Assembly: GCF_004798865.1 (NCBI RefSeq)
Contig: NW_025335268.1
Location: forward strand, 36,296,034 to 36,360,033
Reading direction: 5' to 3'
From: Varanus komodoensis
Taxonomy: Eukaryota; Chordata; Lepidosauria; Squamata; Varanidae
DNA length: 64,000 bases
Made by a program: the position numbers and the translations under genes. A model generated the notes under the pieces. The model saw only the letters and a list, made by a program, of their open reading frames with translations, did not search any database and was not told where the DNA came from. Of this stretch, positions 1 to 10,988 are shown piece by piece (position 1 is the first letter of the stretch; each line of letters starts with the position of its first letter).

Positions 1-609
1 GAGGCCATCTTACAGAACAGGAGCTTTTTCATTTCATTTAGAATGAGCATTCCATGTTCTCTGCCTTTAAAATGCTTCATTTTGGAAAGGCAAAAGAGGG
101 TCAGCTTTTCAAATAAATGTGAACCAGTCAAGATGATCTGCTGGAGCTGCTGCATCATGTCAGGGCAAAATACTGTGAAAATGAGAAATAAATCAAAATG
201 AACTGATTTGGAACCAATTATCATTTCATGTCATATCGACATCAGCTGGGGCACATTGTTGCAAACCTCCATGGAAGCTGAAGTTGTATAGACTTGGTAC
301 AGCGCCATGAAATTGAAATCCATCCCTGAAGTATTCTGGCCTCTTTGCCTTCAAATATAGCCAAATGACCCACGGGTTCAATCATGACTATCCACCAATT
401 AACAAATGGACATAGAGCTCAACATATGTTGTGAAGCATATGTACAATGCTTCGTTAATGCTGAATTAAAAGCAGAAACTAACCCGTCCACAGATTCATA
501 ATAATAGCACTTGCGTTTACTTCAGGTAGGGGAAGTCAGGCTGACAATTATCTCCCTCCAGCCATGGTTGCATGGCTTCTTAGTAAATACTCCATACAAC
601 ACACAATCA
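1..609. other. Unique non-coding DNA
   Basis: AT-rich sequence with no ORF of note, no tandem repeat and no recognised transposon. It ends where the TTATT-rich tail of the first L2 copy begins. Confidence 0.5.
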
Positions 610-1260
610 TTTATTATTTATTTAGAAAATTTCTAGGCCGCCCTATTTGCCGAAGCCTCGGGGCGGCTTACAAATAAATAAATTAAAATACATAAATAAA
701 ATACATAAATAACAATATAAAATACACGTAACTGTATAAAATAAGTCACCCTGGCCAAAAATAACTTTAAAATAAAAATAACATTCACAATTAAAATGAC
801 GCTTGAATAAAAAGGTCTTCGCCTGGCGCCGAAAAACAAATAACAACGGCGCCAGGCGGACCTCTCTGGGGAGCGCATTCCATAGATTGGGCGCCACCGC
901 AGAGAAAGCCCTCCTCCGAGTACCCACCCTCCTAATTTCTTTCACGGAGGGTTCCCGGAGAAGGGCCTCTCCCGCAGATCTCAAGGGGCGGCCGGGCATA
1001 TATGGATGTAAGCGCTCCTTCAGGTAACCAGGACCCAAGCCGTTTAGGGCTTTATAGGTCATCACCAACACCTTGAATTGGGCCTGGACTTCAATGGGAA
1101 GCCAGTGAAGCTGACGGAGAACTGGAGTCATGTGAGCATAACGCCCAGTCCCCGTCAGCAGCCTGGCAGCTCTATTTTGAACCAATTGAAGTATCTGGCC
1201 TGTCTTCAAGGGTAGCCCCACGTGGAGCGTGTTGCAAAAATCAAGTCGGGAAGTCACCAA
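610..1260 (-). mobile_element. L2-clade LINE, 3' end (5'-truncated)
   Basis: The minus strand encodes the C-terminal part of an L2-type ORF2. Readable landmarks are SRLDFCNTLHVGLP, LVQNRAARLLTGTGR, HWLPIEVQAQFKVLVMTYKA, GPGYLKERL and APNLWNALPREVRLAP, then KTFLFKRHFNC near the end. This is the region after the reverse transcriptase in L2 and CR1-group elements. The ORF is open for 205 codons (643-1260), so the copy is fairly young. The 3' UTR has the GCCGCCC/GGGGCGGC stem-like segment typical of squamate L2 tails and ends in a TTATT-rich tail at about 610. It stops abruptly at 1260, the usual 5' truncation of target-primed reverse transcription. No RT or endonuclease remains, so it cannot move. 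By eye it is about 93% identical to the copy at 19.53-20.41 kb. Confidence 0.88.
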
Positions 1261-2613
1261 CTTTTATAGAATTTAATGTTGTAAAATGTGGTGATGCCCC
1301 TAGCTTAAGGACAAGCTATACATTATGTTAAACATGCTATTAGAAATATAGGGTAGCATCCAGTGTGACGCTACTAATAATGTACATTAAGTTGTGCTAG
1401 CAAAAATGATTTCTAGCACAACACTGAAATGCTTCCTGGCATGATGGATTTCTGGGGAAACCTAAGGCACCAATAAGTACTGTTAGCATTGTGCTAAAGA
1501 TGGTTTTTGCTAGCAGAACATAACTGACATAATCAGGAGTCTCACACTGGAATTTGGATAATCCTCAGGATGAGGATTTCCTGCTTCTCTTTCTTCACCT
1601 GAAACAGACATGGGTGCAGCCATGGCAGAATGGAGTGAGTTAGCGGGTGTGCATGTGGGAAGCCTATGTATCATACTCGCAAAAAACACCCTATCTAGAA
1701 ATTAGGCCTCCCCATCTTACAAGGAAAGCTGATTACAAGGGTAGTGAGGTGCAGGATCATAGGTCTATTAAGTCTACCACTCTGTCACCAACTTGCCAAT
1801 ACACAGCCATTAGCCAAAAAGAAAGGCAACTATCCATCCTTCCCCCTATTGTGGGAAATTACTAAATACTTACTACAAATTAGGGCTCATTGACAGTCAT
1901 GAGGACTATGAAATCAAGTATTGAATGTGACCTGTATTCTCTCTTAGAGGACTTTTTTTACCAGTTAGGATTGTGGAAAACAGTTTCAGACTCCATGGGT
2001 ATTGTTCATTTCTGCACTTTGAGTGGACATACATTTTTTAAAAAACTGAAGAAATTAATATTGTCTGAATTTTCATCAGAAAACTTTGTTTTGCTGTGAT
2101 TTTAAACTAAAGTCTTAAATATGCAAGCAAAATGAGCTGTTCCATAATAATGTCACACACTCATATATCATGAGAGATTATAGTTAAAATTGTATCAGTC
2201 ACCAATGTATTTCTTCAAAAGCCAAATTGGGCAGGCTGCTAGTATATCTAGTCAGGTAATACTTTGCACTATGAAAATTCATAACAACTAAATTGCTTTG
2301 CCTTGAAACATGATTTTAGCTGTGCAATATTCAGTTATCCTTCTTCCTGTGGAATTTAACGACATGCAGATGAGGAGTTACCTCTGGAGTCAACAAACTG
2401 GCCTCTTGGAAGGTAATACATGATGGAGAATTATCTGCCAGACAAAGATTATGTTCTGGAAGTGACAAGCTTCGTGTATTGTATTTACCTAATAAATTAT
2501 TACAGCACCATAAATAACATGCAAACCACAATACATATTTAATTAGGTAAATCACACTTATTATAAGCCAGTATTAACAGTGATTAGAGTATAGGGATTC
2601 ATTATTCATTTCA
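1261..2613. other. Unique non-coding DNA
   Basis: AT-rich DNA with only short ORFs (74 codons or fewer) of chance length. No repeat family was recognised. Confidence 0.45.
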
Positions 2614-2772
2614 GCTTCAGCAGCCTTTCCCAGCCTGGTGCCCTTCAACTGTGCTGGACTGCAGTTCTTGCGCTTCCCAACCAGCATGGCCAATGGCCAA
2701 TGGTCACGCTGGCTGGGAATTATGGGGGTTGCAGTGCAACGCCATTGGGGAACGCCAGGGTGGAGGCTGAAC
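2614..2772. repeat. Palindromic hAT-like MITE
   Basis: A roughly 155-bp fold-back unit. The left arm reads cagcctttcccagcctggtg and continues through a ctggactgcagttc motif. The right arm carries the inverted equivalents (gggttgcagtgcaac, then gaacgccagggtggaggctg). The centre holds cagcatggccaatgg and its partner. This layout matches the very common squamate MITE that reads roughly 'cctggtgccctccagatgt ... actacaactcccat' on both strands. It has no coding capacity. Assignment to hAT rests on the remembered consensus, not on a visible 8-bp duplication. Confidence 0.65.
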
Positions 2773-5700
2773 CACTGACCATTCACAAGTTCATTGGGAA
2801 ATTAAAGCGCACCGGTGTAAGGGTCCAGTCACGGGCAGCAGGATAGTAGACAGATGCCTGAGGAGCCAGGCAACAAGACCGGGGTGATACAAGTCCAGAG
2901 TCCAATAACCAGCCCAGTAACAGGTTTACGTTGTAATCCCAAATAGGCCAAGGTCAGAACTGAGGGAAGTTCTTAGGGTAAGACAACCACCTTACAGTCC
3001 TACCACAAGCAATGGTTGTTAGGATGGTTTCAAAGCAAGCCTGCAGACTGCCTCACCTGGTTAGGGCCACAAGGTAAACCACAAGGGTAGCTAGGCAAAT
3101 CACATGTGCAGGCAGGTAAAGGAAGCCACTGCACTTTCTTTTCCTGATTACTGTGTGAACTGGGTCCCCATGACCAGTGCTGAGCAATTAAAAGCTCACT
3201 GAAGTGGCAAACAGCTAGGGAGATACCCAGCTGAGCTGCTATTTGGTTCCAGTAGCCAATGCTTATCCTATGCTTCAATTTTAGAGAATATCACAGGTTC
3301 ATTATTGCAACGGTAGGAGCAGGGCGCACATATAGGACTTGGCACAGAAGTGGACACAGTTGTGGATGATTTTATTTGGACTGAGTACTAATGTTTATGG
3401 GCTTCTAGGTTCATTACATTCTTATGAGAACTACCCAACACTGTCAAAACTGCCCTGCACTTTGCCACATGGCAGACAAAGCCAGGAAATAGCAGTCTGG
3501 TCCTGAGTTTCCAATATTCTTTGCTTCTTCACTTGCTTCATCTGAGCAAAGGTGTGGACTGGGGGGTGCGGGAGGAGGGGATTGCCCGTGTCTATTTAGT
3601 TGAATTCAAAAGTAAATTTCATTGAGATCCCTTAACAGTCTTTTGTGTACACTTCCCAAACATTTGAGCTCTACTAGCACAAATATTGGCAATAAGCGGA
3701 TTTAAAATTCAGTTGGTTCAATATTTGCCCAGTGTCAATTCTGAATTATTTTACTTCATATAATTACAATTTAATATTTTGCTGGATGGGTAGTCTCTCT
3801 CCAGGGATCCTAAACAATATCATATGAAAACTACAAATACTGTAATCCTTGGCTATAATTTTCTTCCAAGGAGCATGGAATTGTAGTTTTTAGCTGCTTC
3901 CCAATTCATTAGCAAGGAAGTGGGGGACTGGTGTTGACTTCACACTTAGTTTGGGTGGAATGGACTCAAATGTTTTTGAGGTTTTTAAAGCATTCAATAA
4001 AGAAATTTACATATCTGCTCAAGAAAGACACGGGTTTGTGAATTTGTGCTTTATTATGGGACCTCAAGTGCCTTACTTTAGATTAAATGTCTGACCAAGA
4101 AATGTGACATGACTCAGGAGATAAGACCTTATTTTTAGTGAGAAAGTAAACCTTCAGCAAAACTAGACTGCCTCCTGGGTTTATAAGAACCAGTGTTGTG
4201 GAAAAGTGTCATCACGAGTCTTCGTGAAAAAACTTCATGAAAACCATCCAGGTATGGCTGATACGGAGCAGCAACAACAAAAAATCCTTAACTAAAAATA
4301 GGTTTGGTGGCCATGTATGGACAGGGATACAGAAAAATCAATTCAGATCTGTCATTCCTGTCAGTTTGAACAAGTTAGGCTATGTCTTGTGCAGGAAAAT
4401 CACTAGATTCTGCTGTTGAAGCCCATGAAAGCTACACTCATATTGATTTTGCTGACTCTCTTTATGAGACAAAACTTTTTGATATTTGTAGGAGCAATCT
4501 AATGACCAGGCATTATCAGTATGTCCTCAGTTAATAGTGACAGTACCTTTGATTTGAAAAGTCATGAACTTCCACTTCTGTTTGTTACCATCTTTACAAG
4601 CAGAGGATTGGAGAGCTTTTGTAGGCTAATATAACACTGGTCTTACATGTTATATCTACCTTCAGGCACTGCGTCTGTAATAAAGTAGTATGGAACATGA
4701 TCTGGGGACTTTTCAGTTATCATAAAATCGTTCTTAAGGGAGACAAATGTCTTTAGACTGGAAAAGGAAACTCTTTTCTTTTGTCACTAACAGGATGTGA
4801 ATGCAGAGAAAGTGTATGATAGCTCAAATGGGGGAAGGGGGTATTGGGATCCTTAATGAAATTCACAAGCCCCAACTGAACACTCTGTGTTTAGCCAGAT
4901 TATGCCCCTGTGTCCTTTTAAAGCAGTAGGTAAGGGGGCCATCACAAAAGGCAAGGGATGTTTTTCCCCTTCTTTCTATACTTCACATGCTGCTTTGGAT
5001 TCTGGACTAAAAGGTCTGCTTTGCTTGAGTGACTGTGAAGGAGAGACAGGCCAGAACTACAGAAAATGTGTCTACTTCAGAGTGGCTCAAGCAGAGAAGA
5101 GTCTTTAGTTCTGAATGCAAACATCGCGTTCACACATCACTGGTGCTCATATACACATTTTGTAGAACGATGAGCTGCTTAATCTCTGGGGATGTTTCTT
5201 TTCAGATAATACTGTTTCTGAAGGCTGTTACTGATTCCTGCAGATGCTGAATTGCTTAAAATCCCTGGGTGGCAGCTTTGCTTAATTGTGGACCACATGA
5301 AATGGGAAGGAAAAGCCAGATTCCCACCCAAAGTGGCTGGTGCAGAAGCCCAGCTCATTGTGGCCAGATGAGCAAGCAAGATTGCATATAACCATTTCTG
5401 TATGCAACTATTCCTGGCAGTTCAGTGCTACTGGCTATGGGGATTTGTAGGTGATAGTTCAAGCCAAGGTAAGTGCTGACTCCACCTGTTCGCATCCCTG
5501 ACTAGTTCTTGCTTCACCAAAGTTCTCCAGAAGGACAGAATGTTGGAATGCAAGAACCAGACATCCTTCACTGTGTTTTTGAAACTGGGAAGAAATCAGA
5601 AGCTGCCTTATGAAAAAATGTTCTGCTCTAGTCTGGCCTGGAAGTTTCACATATGATCCAGTCAATCTCTTTCTCCATCTGTTTCATAATTGTTGACTCT

Positions 5701-5900
5701 GACTAGTAGAAGCTCTGTGAAGCATCAGGCAGGGCTTTCCCCATCACCTGTTGTCTGCTTTTTAAATTGTTTTTCATCTAGCGTGGACTTCCTACAGCCA
5801 AAGTAGATGCTCCACCTCTGAACTGTGGTCTCCTCTCTACAAAGCAAAGGTCAAAGCAGTCATCTAGCTCTAGTCATCAAACCAGACAGCTGAAAATTCT
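2773..5900. other. Unique non-coding DNA with one possible degenerate fold-back
   Basis: No gene recognised. Around 3785-3930, aaaactacaaatactgtaat and a later inverted gaattgtagttttta segment suggest a very degraded copy of the palindromic MITE, but the match is weak. The 2820-3340 stretch is more GC-rich than its surroundings and was not recognised. ORFs here are at most 82 codons. Confidence 0.4.
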
Positions 5901-5990
5901 GGCCAGCCTTTCCGAACCTGATGCCCTGTGCTGGGACTGCAACTCTCATAATTCATAACCAGTGTGGGAATTGTAGGAGAGCTACTGTAG
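5901..5990. repeat. Degenerate palindromic hAT-like MITE
   Basis: The left arm reads ggccagcctttccgaacctg followed by atgccctgtgctgggactgc. The right arm contains gggaattgtaggagagct, the inverted counterpart of 'actacaactcccat'. It is shorter and more diverged than the copy at 2.6 kb and lacks a clean right terminus. Confidence 0.5.
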
Positions 5991-6048
5991 GTTATGAGTA
6001 AAAAGAAAGAAAAAAATATCACTATTGGTCACCAGTGTTGGACTTCTG

Positions 6049-6180
6049 GTTCACCCTCCCCTAATCTGGTGCCTTTCAGATATTTTGGGCTTCAGCTCCC
6101 AGCATTCCTGACCATTTGTCATGTTGAGTGGGGCTGATGGGAGCTGAAGTCCAAAACATTTTGAGAGCACCTACTGTGCC
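6049..6180. repeat. Palindromic hAT-like MITE
   Basis: A 130-bp inverted-repeat unit. The left arm contains aatctggtgcctttcagata and cttcagctcccagcattcc. The right arm contains gggagctgaagtccaaaaca and ends in gagagcacctact. It lies only about 60 bp from the degenerate copy at 5.9 kb, so two family members are nearly adjacent. Confidence 0.65.
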
Positions 6181-7143
6181 ATACCCATCCCCCAATTCAG
6201 ATACAAATAGCCCAAGAGACTAATACAGCCAGTGATGTCTTTGCACGTTCTTTCTGCTTTGTACCCTGGGCACATCCTCGCCCCATTATGCCAAATGAAA
6301 TCATGCACTGTCACTTGGGTTTGGAACTGGATTTTTCAGTCCTCTAACAATGTACCCTTTAATTGAAGTAATGTTTTGTTGCACTCCTTTAGATTAAAAT
6401 GCTATTTCTAACTGTCAGTTAATAGGTTTTAATGAAAGCAATTTATTAGACATTATGTACTCAGTTTAAATCTAACAGGGTAACTAAACATTCAAGTAAC
6501 CAAGGATGGGGTGGGAGGAAATCTATATTGCTCTAATTTGCATTGTATGTTCTTCTCACTGAGTGTAATTGCTATTGACTGCCTAGAGCAGCACTTGCCA
6601 AATCACAAATAGTCAGAAAAAATATAATTAAATAAAATAAGCACATTCTGGAATAAACACAGGGGCAAGAAGACAGGAATTAGATATAGCTGAAATCTAA
6701 GCTGCAGTGTAGATTTTCTCTCACACCTTCATTGCAATAGACTCCACTTCTCTATTGCTCTAACAACAAAAATGAAATGATGGCCATCAGCCGTACTACC
6801 ATCAATTTTCCCCTCAGGAATGCTTCAGATGCTGTTTAATGATTTTATAAAAGCTGTATATTAAAGAGAATATAGCAGAATAATACTTACTTTGAATTCC
6901 TCATGAGACAGAGGGCCTGGTCCCTGGTCTATTAGCTGATTTCTTATGCCCTGACAACTCAACACTTGATCCATTTCAGGAGAGGGTGTAAATAGACTCC
7001 ATTAGAAGTAAAATATATTTGACTGCTTAATTTATTGCCTGGTGAGTTTTAGTGGATGATGAGTGGGCAATGTTGGGTGTTGGTGGGTCAACTTTTGGCA
7101 TGTCAGAAGCAGAGACTGTAGGATGAGGGTATGGAGTCAAATG

Positions 7144-7144
<1 letters not shown>
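6181..7144. other. Unique non-coding DNA
   Basis: AT-rich, with several TTAAT/ATTAA-rich stretches (6360-6490 and 6830-6900) resembling non-coding regulatory DNA. No ORF or repeat was recognised. Confidence 0.4.

Positions 7145-7186
<42 letters not shown>
7145..7186. repeat. (AC)21 microsatellite
   Basis: An uninterrupted AC dinucleotide run of 42 bp. An uninterrupted run of this length is likely to vary in length between individuals. Confidence 0.97.
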
Positions 7187-7188
<2 letters not shown>

Positions 7189-8749
7189 CTCACCTCAGAA
7201 TATGCAGTTAGCCAGTAAATACTTGATATCAAACATGAGGCAAAAATGCAGACAAGAAGGAAAAATGCCTTGGAATTATCAGTCTGGACAAGCTGTGATC
7301 AAGGTTGTTGAGAACAATGCAAGCAACTCAGCTCAGTAAATGCTGAAGCCTCTGGTTCACTCTGGTTGCATTAGAAGACCTTGGTTCAAAGGCTGGTCCC
7401 CAGACAGCCAGGAATCAATATAGAAAGACAGTTTGCTCCACACTAATAGTTTTGACAGAACTGTCAAAACTGATAAAATTTTCAGACAACAAAAGCATAG
7501 CTGTAACTGTAATTCCTAGTCTGTCAAAAAATTTTCAAACCTATCAGCCGTTTTATGACCAGTGAGAAGAAAGCTTAATTCAGAAATCACCTCAGACATT
7601 TGAGGAGGGTAACAACAAGGACCATTTCTCCTCCATTTCAACCACCTCACAACTAGCTATTTTGGGGGTTTAATGTCAGGGTTGATGCACCATTCTTATT
7701 GTGCATTAAATTAAAGCAGTGGCTGTTATGTTTTTTCTTTCTTCTGTCCCAAAGCAAGCCTAATTCTGGGGTGGTTTCTGCATTCTAGGAAACTTTACAT
7801 GGTTTTTGTCGTAAAGTGGTTGCCTCCTTCGTCATTTGGTGGGAGATGCCATGATCCTAGATAAATGTTAAATATCTACAGAAAAAGACACACTTTTAAA
7901 GAGCAGATAGATAAGTTCTGTCAGAAGCTTATTTAGTTTGATGGGCACTTGTGTTAAATATCTACCCCTATGAGGAAAGGATAGTATTTGAAGCAGTCTT
8001 ATTAAAAACAACAACATACAGTCACAGTGTGCCATGCTGCACAACATTAATTCAAAACCTATATGTCTATCAACAGTGGAAGAGATTTCATACCTTTTAA
8101 TACAAAGGGATGCATGCACACACACTGTGACACTCATAATGGATAATAGTCCAGTCTGGATAGCAGAAGATTCATTATCTCTTACTAACAAACTAACCCT
8201 GTTTTGCATGAGTTGGAATACTTAATTATTTGTTTAAAGGTTTTTTTAATCACACTTGGCATCCAAAAAGACTTCTATATACTCAGTTGAACAATATGGT
8301 GCATGCTCACAGACTTCCAATTAAAAAAAAGATATAACACACAAAGAAAATGGGAGAGGAAGAAAGAGGGAAATATAATAAGTCGAATGACCCTAGTTCC
8401 TCACTCTTAACCCTCTGCCATTTGTTGGAATTGCTGCTGATGATGATAGTTGAAAAAAAGCCTTCACCGGGGAGGTTTTTCAGTGGGACAGAGCCCCCCC
8501 CTCTCCACATTGTCACTTGAAGGAGGATTCTGTCTACTGTATTATTCTGAGACAGACTGCCCACAGTGGAGGGAGATGGCAGGTGTATAACTCTATTCCT
8601 CATACTACATCCTCCTGTATGGAGTATTAGCATACATTAGTATACACATTCTCATGGTGCTGACTTCAAAGCAATACACTGTTTTGAGAGGTCTGCCACC
8701 TTTTCCCTGAAGATGGCATGGCAGCTTTTAAGCACATTACAATTATTTA
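7187..8749. other. Unique non-coding DNA
   Basis: No repeat or gene recognised. The 113-codon minus-strand ORF (7868-8209) and the 108-codon one (8307-8633) have no recognisable domain and are of a length expected by chance in 64 kb. Confidence 0.4.
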
Positions 8750-8916
8750 AAATTAATCATAGAATAGTAGAATTGGAAAGGGCCATGAAGGCCATCGGGT
8801 CTAACCCCCTGCTGTTGTAGGACACCAAGCTACACCATTCCACTCAGATGGCTGTCCAGTTTCTTTTTGAATGTCTCCAGTGTGGGAGAGCCCACCACCT
8901 CTCTAGGCAGCTGGTT

Positions 8917-9469
8917 CTACTGTTCTATTGCTCTGACAGTGAAGAAGCTTTTCCTGATGTCCAGCCTGAATCTGGGTTGGCACAACATGAATTGATTATT
9001 TTGTGTCCTACACCGTGGCATCAACAAAAAGAGATCTTGACCTTCCTCTTTGTGACAGCCTTTGAGGTACTTATAGAGTGATATCAGGTCCCCCCTCGGT
9101 CTTCTCTTCTCAAGGCCGAACATGTCCAGTTCTCTCAGTTTCTCCTCACAGGGCAGTGTTTCCAGACCCTGGATCATTTTTGTTGTCCTTCTCTGGACCC
9201 TTTCTAATTTTTTTTGCATCTTTCTTAAATCTTGGTGCCCAGAACTAGACACAATATTCCAGATGAAGTCTGACTAGTGAGGAGTATAGAGGAACTACTA
9301 CTTCTCGTGATTTGAAAGTCATACTTCTGTTAATGCATCCCAAAATAGCATTTGCTGTTTTGGTGGTTGCATTGAATTGTTGGCTCATGTTTAGCCTATT
9401 GTCCACAATTACTCCAAGATCTTTTTCTTTTTCAGTTCTTTTGAGCCATGTATTACCCATTTGTATCAA
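8917..9469 (-). pseudogene. CR1 ORF2 C-terminal domain fragments
   Basis: Two overlapping minus-strand frames (9245-9469 and 8917-9252) encode the CR1 post-RT domain. Landmarks are KEKDLGVIVDNRLNMSQQ, LYSSLVRLHLEYCV, ERVQRRTTKMIQGLE and FRLDIRKSFFTVR. They are split by a frameshift near 9250. Only the LINE function is implied. Confidence 0.85.
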
Positions 9470-9656
9470 TGCATTTGGTTTCTTTTTCTTAGGTGGAGGG
9501 CTTGGTACTTTTCCTTATTGAATCTCATTCTGTTGCTTTCAGCCTAGTGTTCATCAAGCTCGCTCTGGATCTTCATTCTGTCTTCTAGGGTGTTTGCTGT
9601 TTCACCCAGCTTTGTATCATCTGTAAATCTGATTATCTTTCCTTGTACCTCCTCAT

Positions 9657-10316
9657 CTACATCATTAATAAAGATGCTGAAGAGCACTGGCTCTTCATGA
9701 CTGAACCCTGTGGCACCCCACTAGCGACCTCTATCCAATTTGAGAAGATGCCATTGATGAGCATTCTTTGTGTGAGATTTAGCAGCCAGTTTTGGATCCA
9801 CCTAATAGTTTTTCCATCTAGTCCAGTTTTTGCTGATTTGCTTATCAGAATGTTGTGTGGCACTATGTCGAAAGCTTTGCTAAAGTCTAGGTATATTATG
9901 TCCACAGTGTTCCATTTGTCCATTTGGGAGGTTACCCAGTCAAAAAATAAGATTAAATTAGTCTGACATGATTTATTTTTGATAAATCCATGCTGGCTTC
10001 TATTAATCACTGCATTTTCTTCAAGATGCTTGCAGATGGATTTTTTAATACTTTGCTCCATAATTTTTCCAGTGATTGATGTCAGACTAACTGGTCTATA
10101 GTTCCTAGATTTGTCTTTTCCCCCCTTTTTGAAGATAGGGACAACATTAGCTCTTCTCCAGTCATCTGGCACTTCTCCTGTTTTCCAAGATTTATCGAAG
10201 ATAATAGCCAGTGGTTCTGAGAGTTCTTCTGCTAGCTCTTTTATGAGGCTGGGATGGAGTTCATCTGGCCCTGGAGATTTGAATGTGTTTATTCCATCTA
10301 GGTATTCCTTGACCAT
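9657..10316 (-). pseudogene. CR1 reverse transcriptase fragment
   Basis: An open frame of 219 codons covers the fingers and palm of a CR1 RT. It includes the first catalytic aspartate motif (YLDFSKAFD) and ends just after GVPQGSV, where the frame shifts. The second catalytic motif is readable in another frame at about 9625 as FTDD, where CR1 normally has FADD, so the alanine is replaced. The protein is therefore both frameshifted and altered in its active site, and it lacks the upstream endonuclease. It is a dead LINE copy, not a host gene. Confidence 0.88.
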
Positions 10317-10432
10317 TTATCTGTCAATCTTGGGCTGGCATTTCTCACTTTCAGCTTGTACTTGCTCTTGGTTGTAGATTTCCTTGTGGGAGAAGACTGA
10401 GGCAAAGTAGGAATTGAAGTAGAAATTAATCA

Positions 10433-10890
10433 ATGCATTTTAAAACAAATAACTCTGAGATGCACACCCCTTAGGTACCCTTAATATCTATGCAAAGTTT
10501 CAATTGCCTAATTTTCCCTGAGTGGCTTTGCACAACACAAGAAACCAGGATGGTTCCTTGTGCAGGATGATCTGTAGCATCATCCTAACCCTGATGTGGT
10601 ATTTCAGAATGGTACATTTGGTTTTTGGAACCCTTGGTAAGAATTTTTTTTCTACATTCCACCATTCTCCAGGGATTATCATTGTGGTTTCCACAGTCCT
10701 GGTATGCAGCTACCATAGAGTCCCCTCAAAAGAATGGAGCTGCAGGAGCTGCTCTAGCCATCCAGTGTAGGATTTAATTTCAGGCATAGTGGCTGATGGG
10801 ATATGTGCCAATAGCAGGAGAACTGAACAAGGAATATGGAAACCACACTAGCTTGGAATCCACTTGATTGTCTTTCAGGTACATGCATGT
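10433..10890. other. Unique non-coding DNA
   Basis: No gene or repeat recognised between the truncated CR1 and the AAGCC array. Confidence 0.4.
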
Positions 10891-10920
10891 AAGCCAAGCC
10901 AAGCCAAGCCAAGCCAAGCC
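10891..10920. repeat. (AAGCC)6 pentanucleotide array
   Basis: Six perfect copies of aagcc, only 19 bp before an AG microsatellite. Confidence 0.95.
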
Positions 10921-10935
10921 ACTATACATACACAC

Positions 10936-10939
<4 letters not shown>

Positions 10940-10982
<43 letters not shown>
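10940..10982. repeat. (AG)n microsatellite
   Basis: An uninterrupted AG run of about 43 bp ending in agggag. It is a homopurine tract and gives artefactual Arg-Glu and Leu-Ser ORFs in all frames. Confidence 0.96.

Positions 10983-10988
<6 letters not shown>

Larger units (their letters stand above)
8756..10431 (-). mobile_element. CR1 LINE, 5'-truncated, with RT and C-terminal domain
   Basis: The minus strand carries the 3' 1.7 kb of a CR1 element. Reading 5' to 3' on that strand, the reverse transcriptase begins near 10316 (SPGPDELHPSLIKELAEELS, DDWRRANVVPIFKKG, NYRPVSLTSITGKIME, LDFSKAFDIVPHN, GVPQGS). It is followed by the catalytic-loop region and then the C-terminal domain (EKDLGVIVDNRLN, CINRSMTFKSREVVVPLYSS, LEYCV, LRELDMFGLEKRRPRGDL, FRLDIRKSFF). 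The 3' end shows the CR1-type attctatgatt terminal motif at 8756-8766. A 10-bp direct repeat, aaattaatca, flanks it (8750-8759 and 10423-10432) and may be the target-site duplication. The endonuclease is absent because of 5' truncation. Confidence 0.9.

Noticed and set aside
2820-3340. Possible long terminal repeat fragment
   Set aside because: Composition is suggestive, but no paired copy, primer-binding site or retroviral coding sequence was found nearby.
7145-7186. CRISPR-like or other ordered arrays
   Set aside because: All tandem arrays are simple microsatellites; no repeat-spacer structure exists anywhere in the window.
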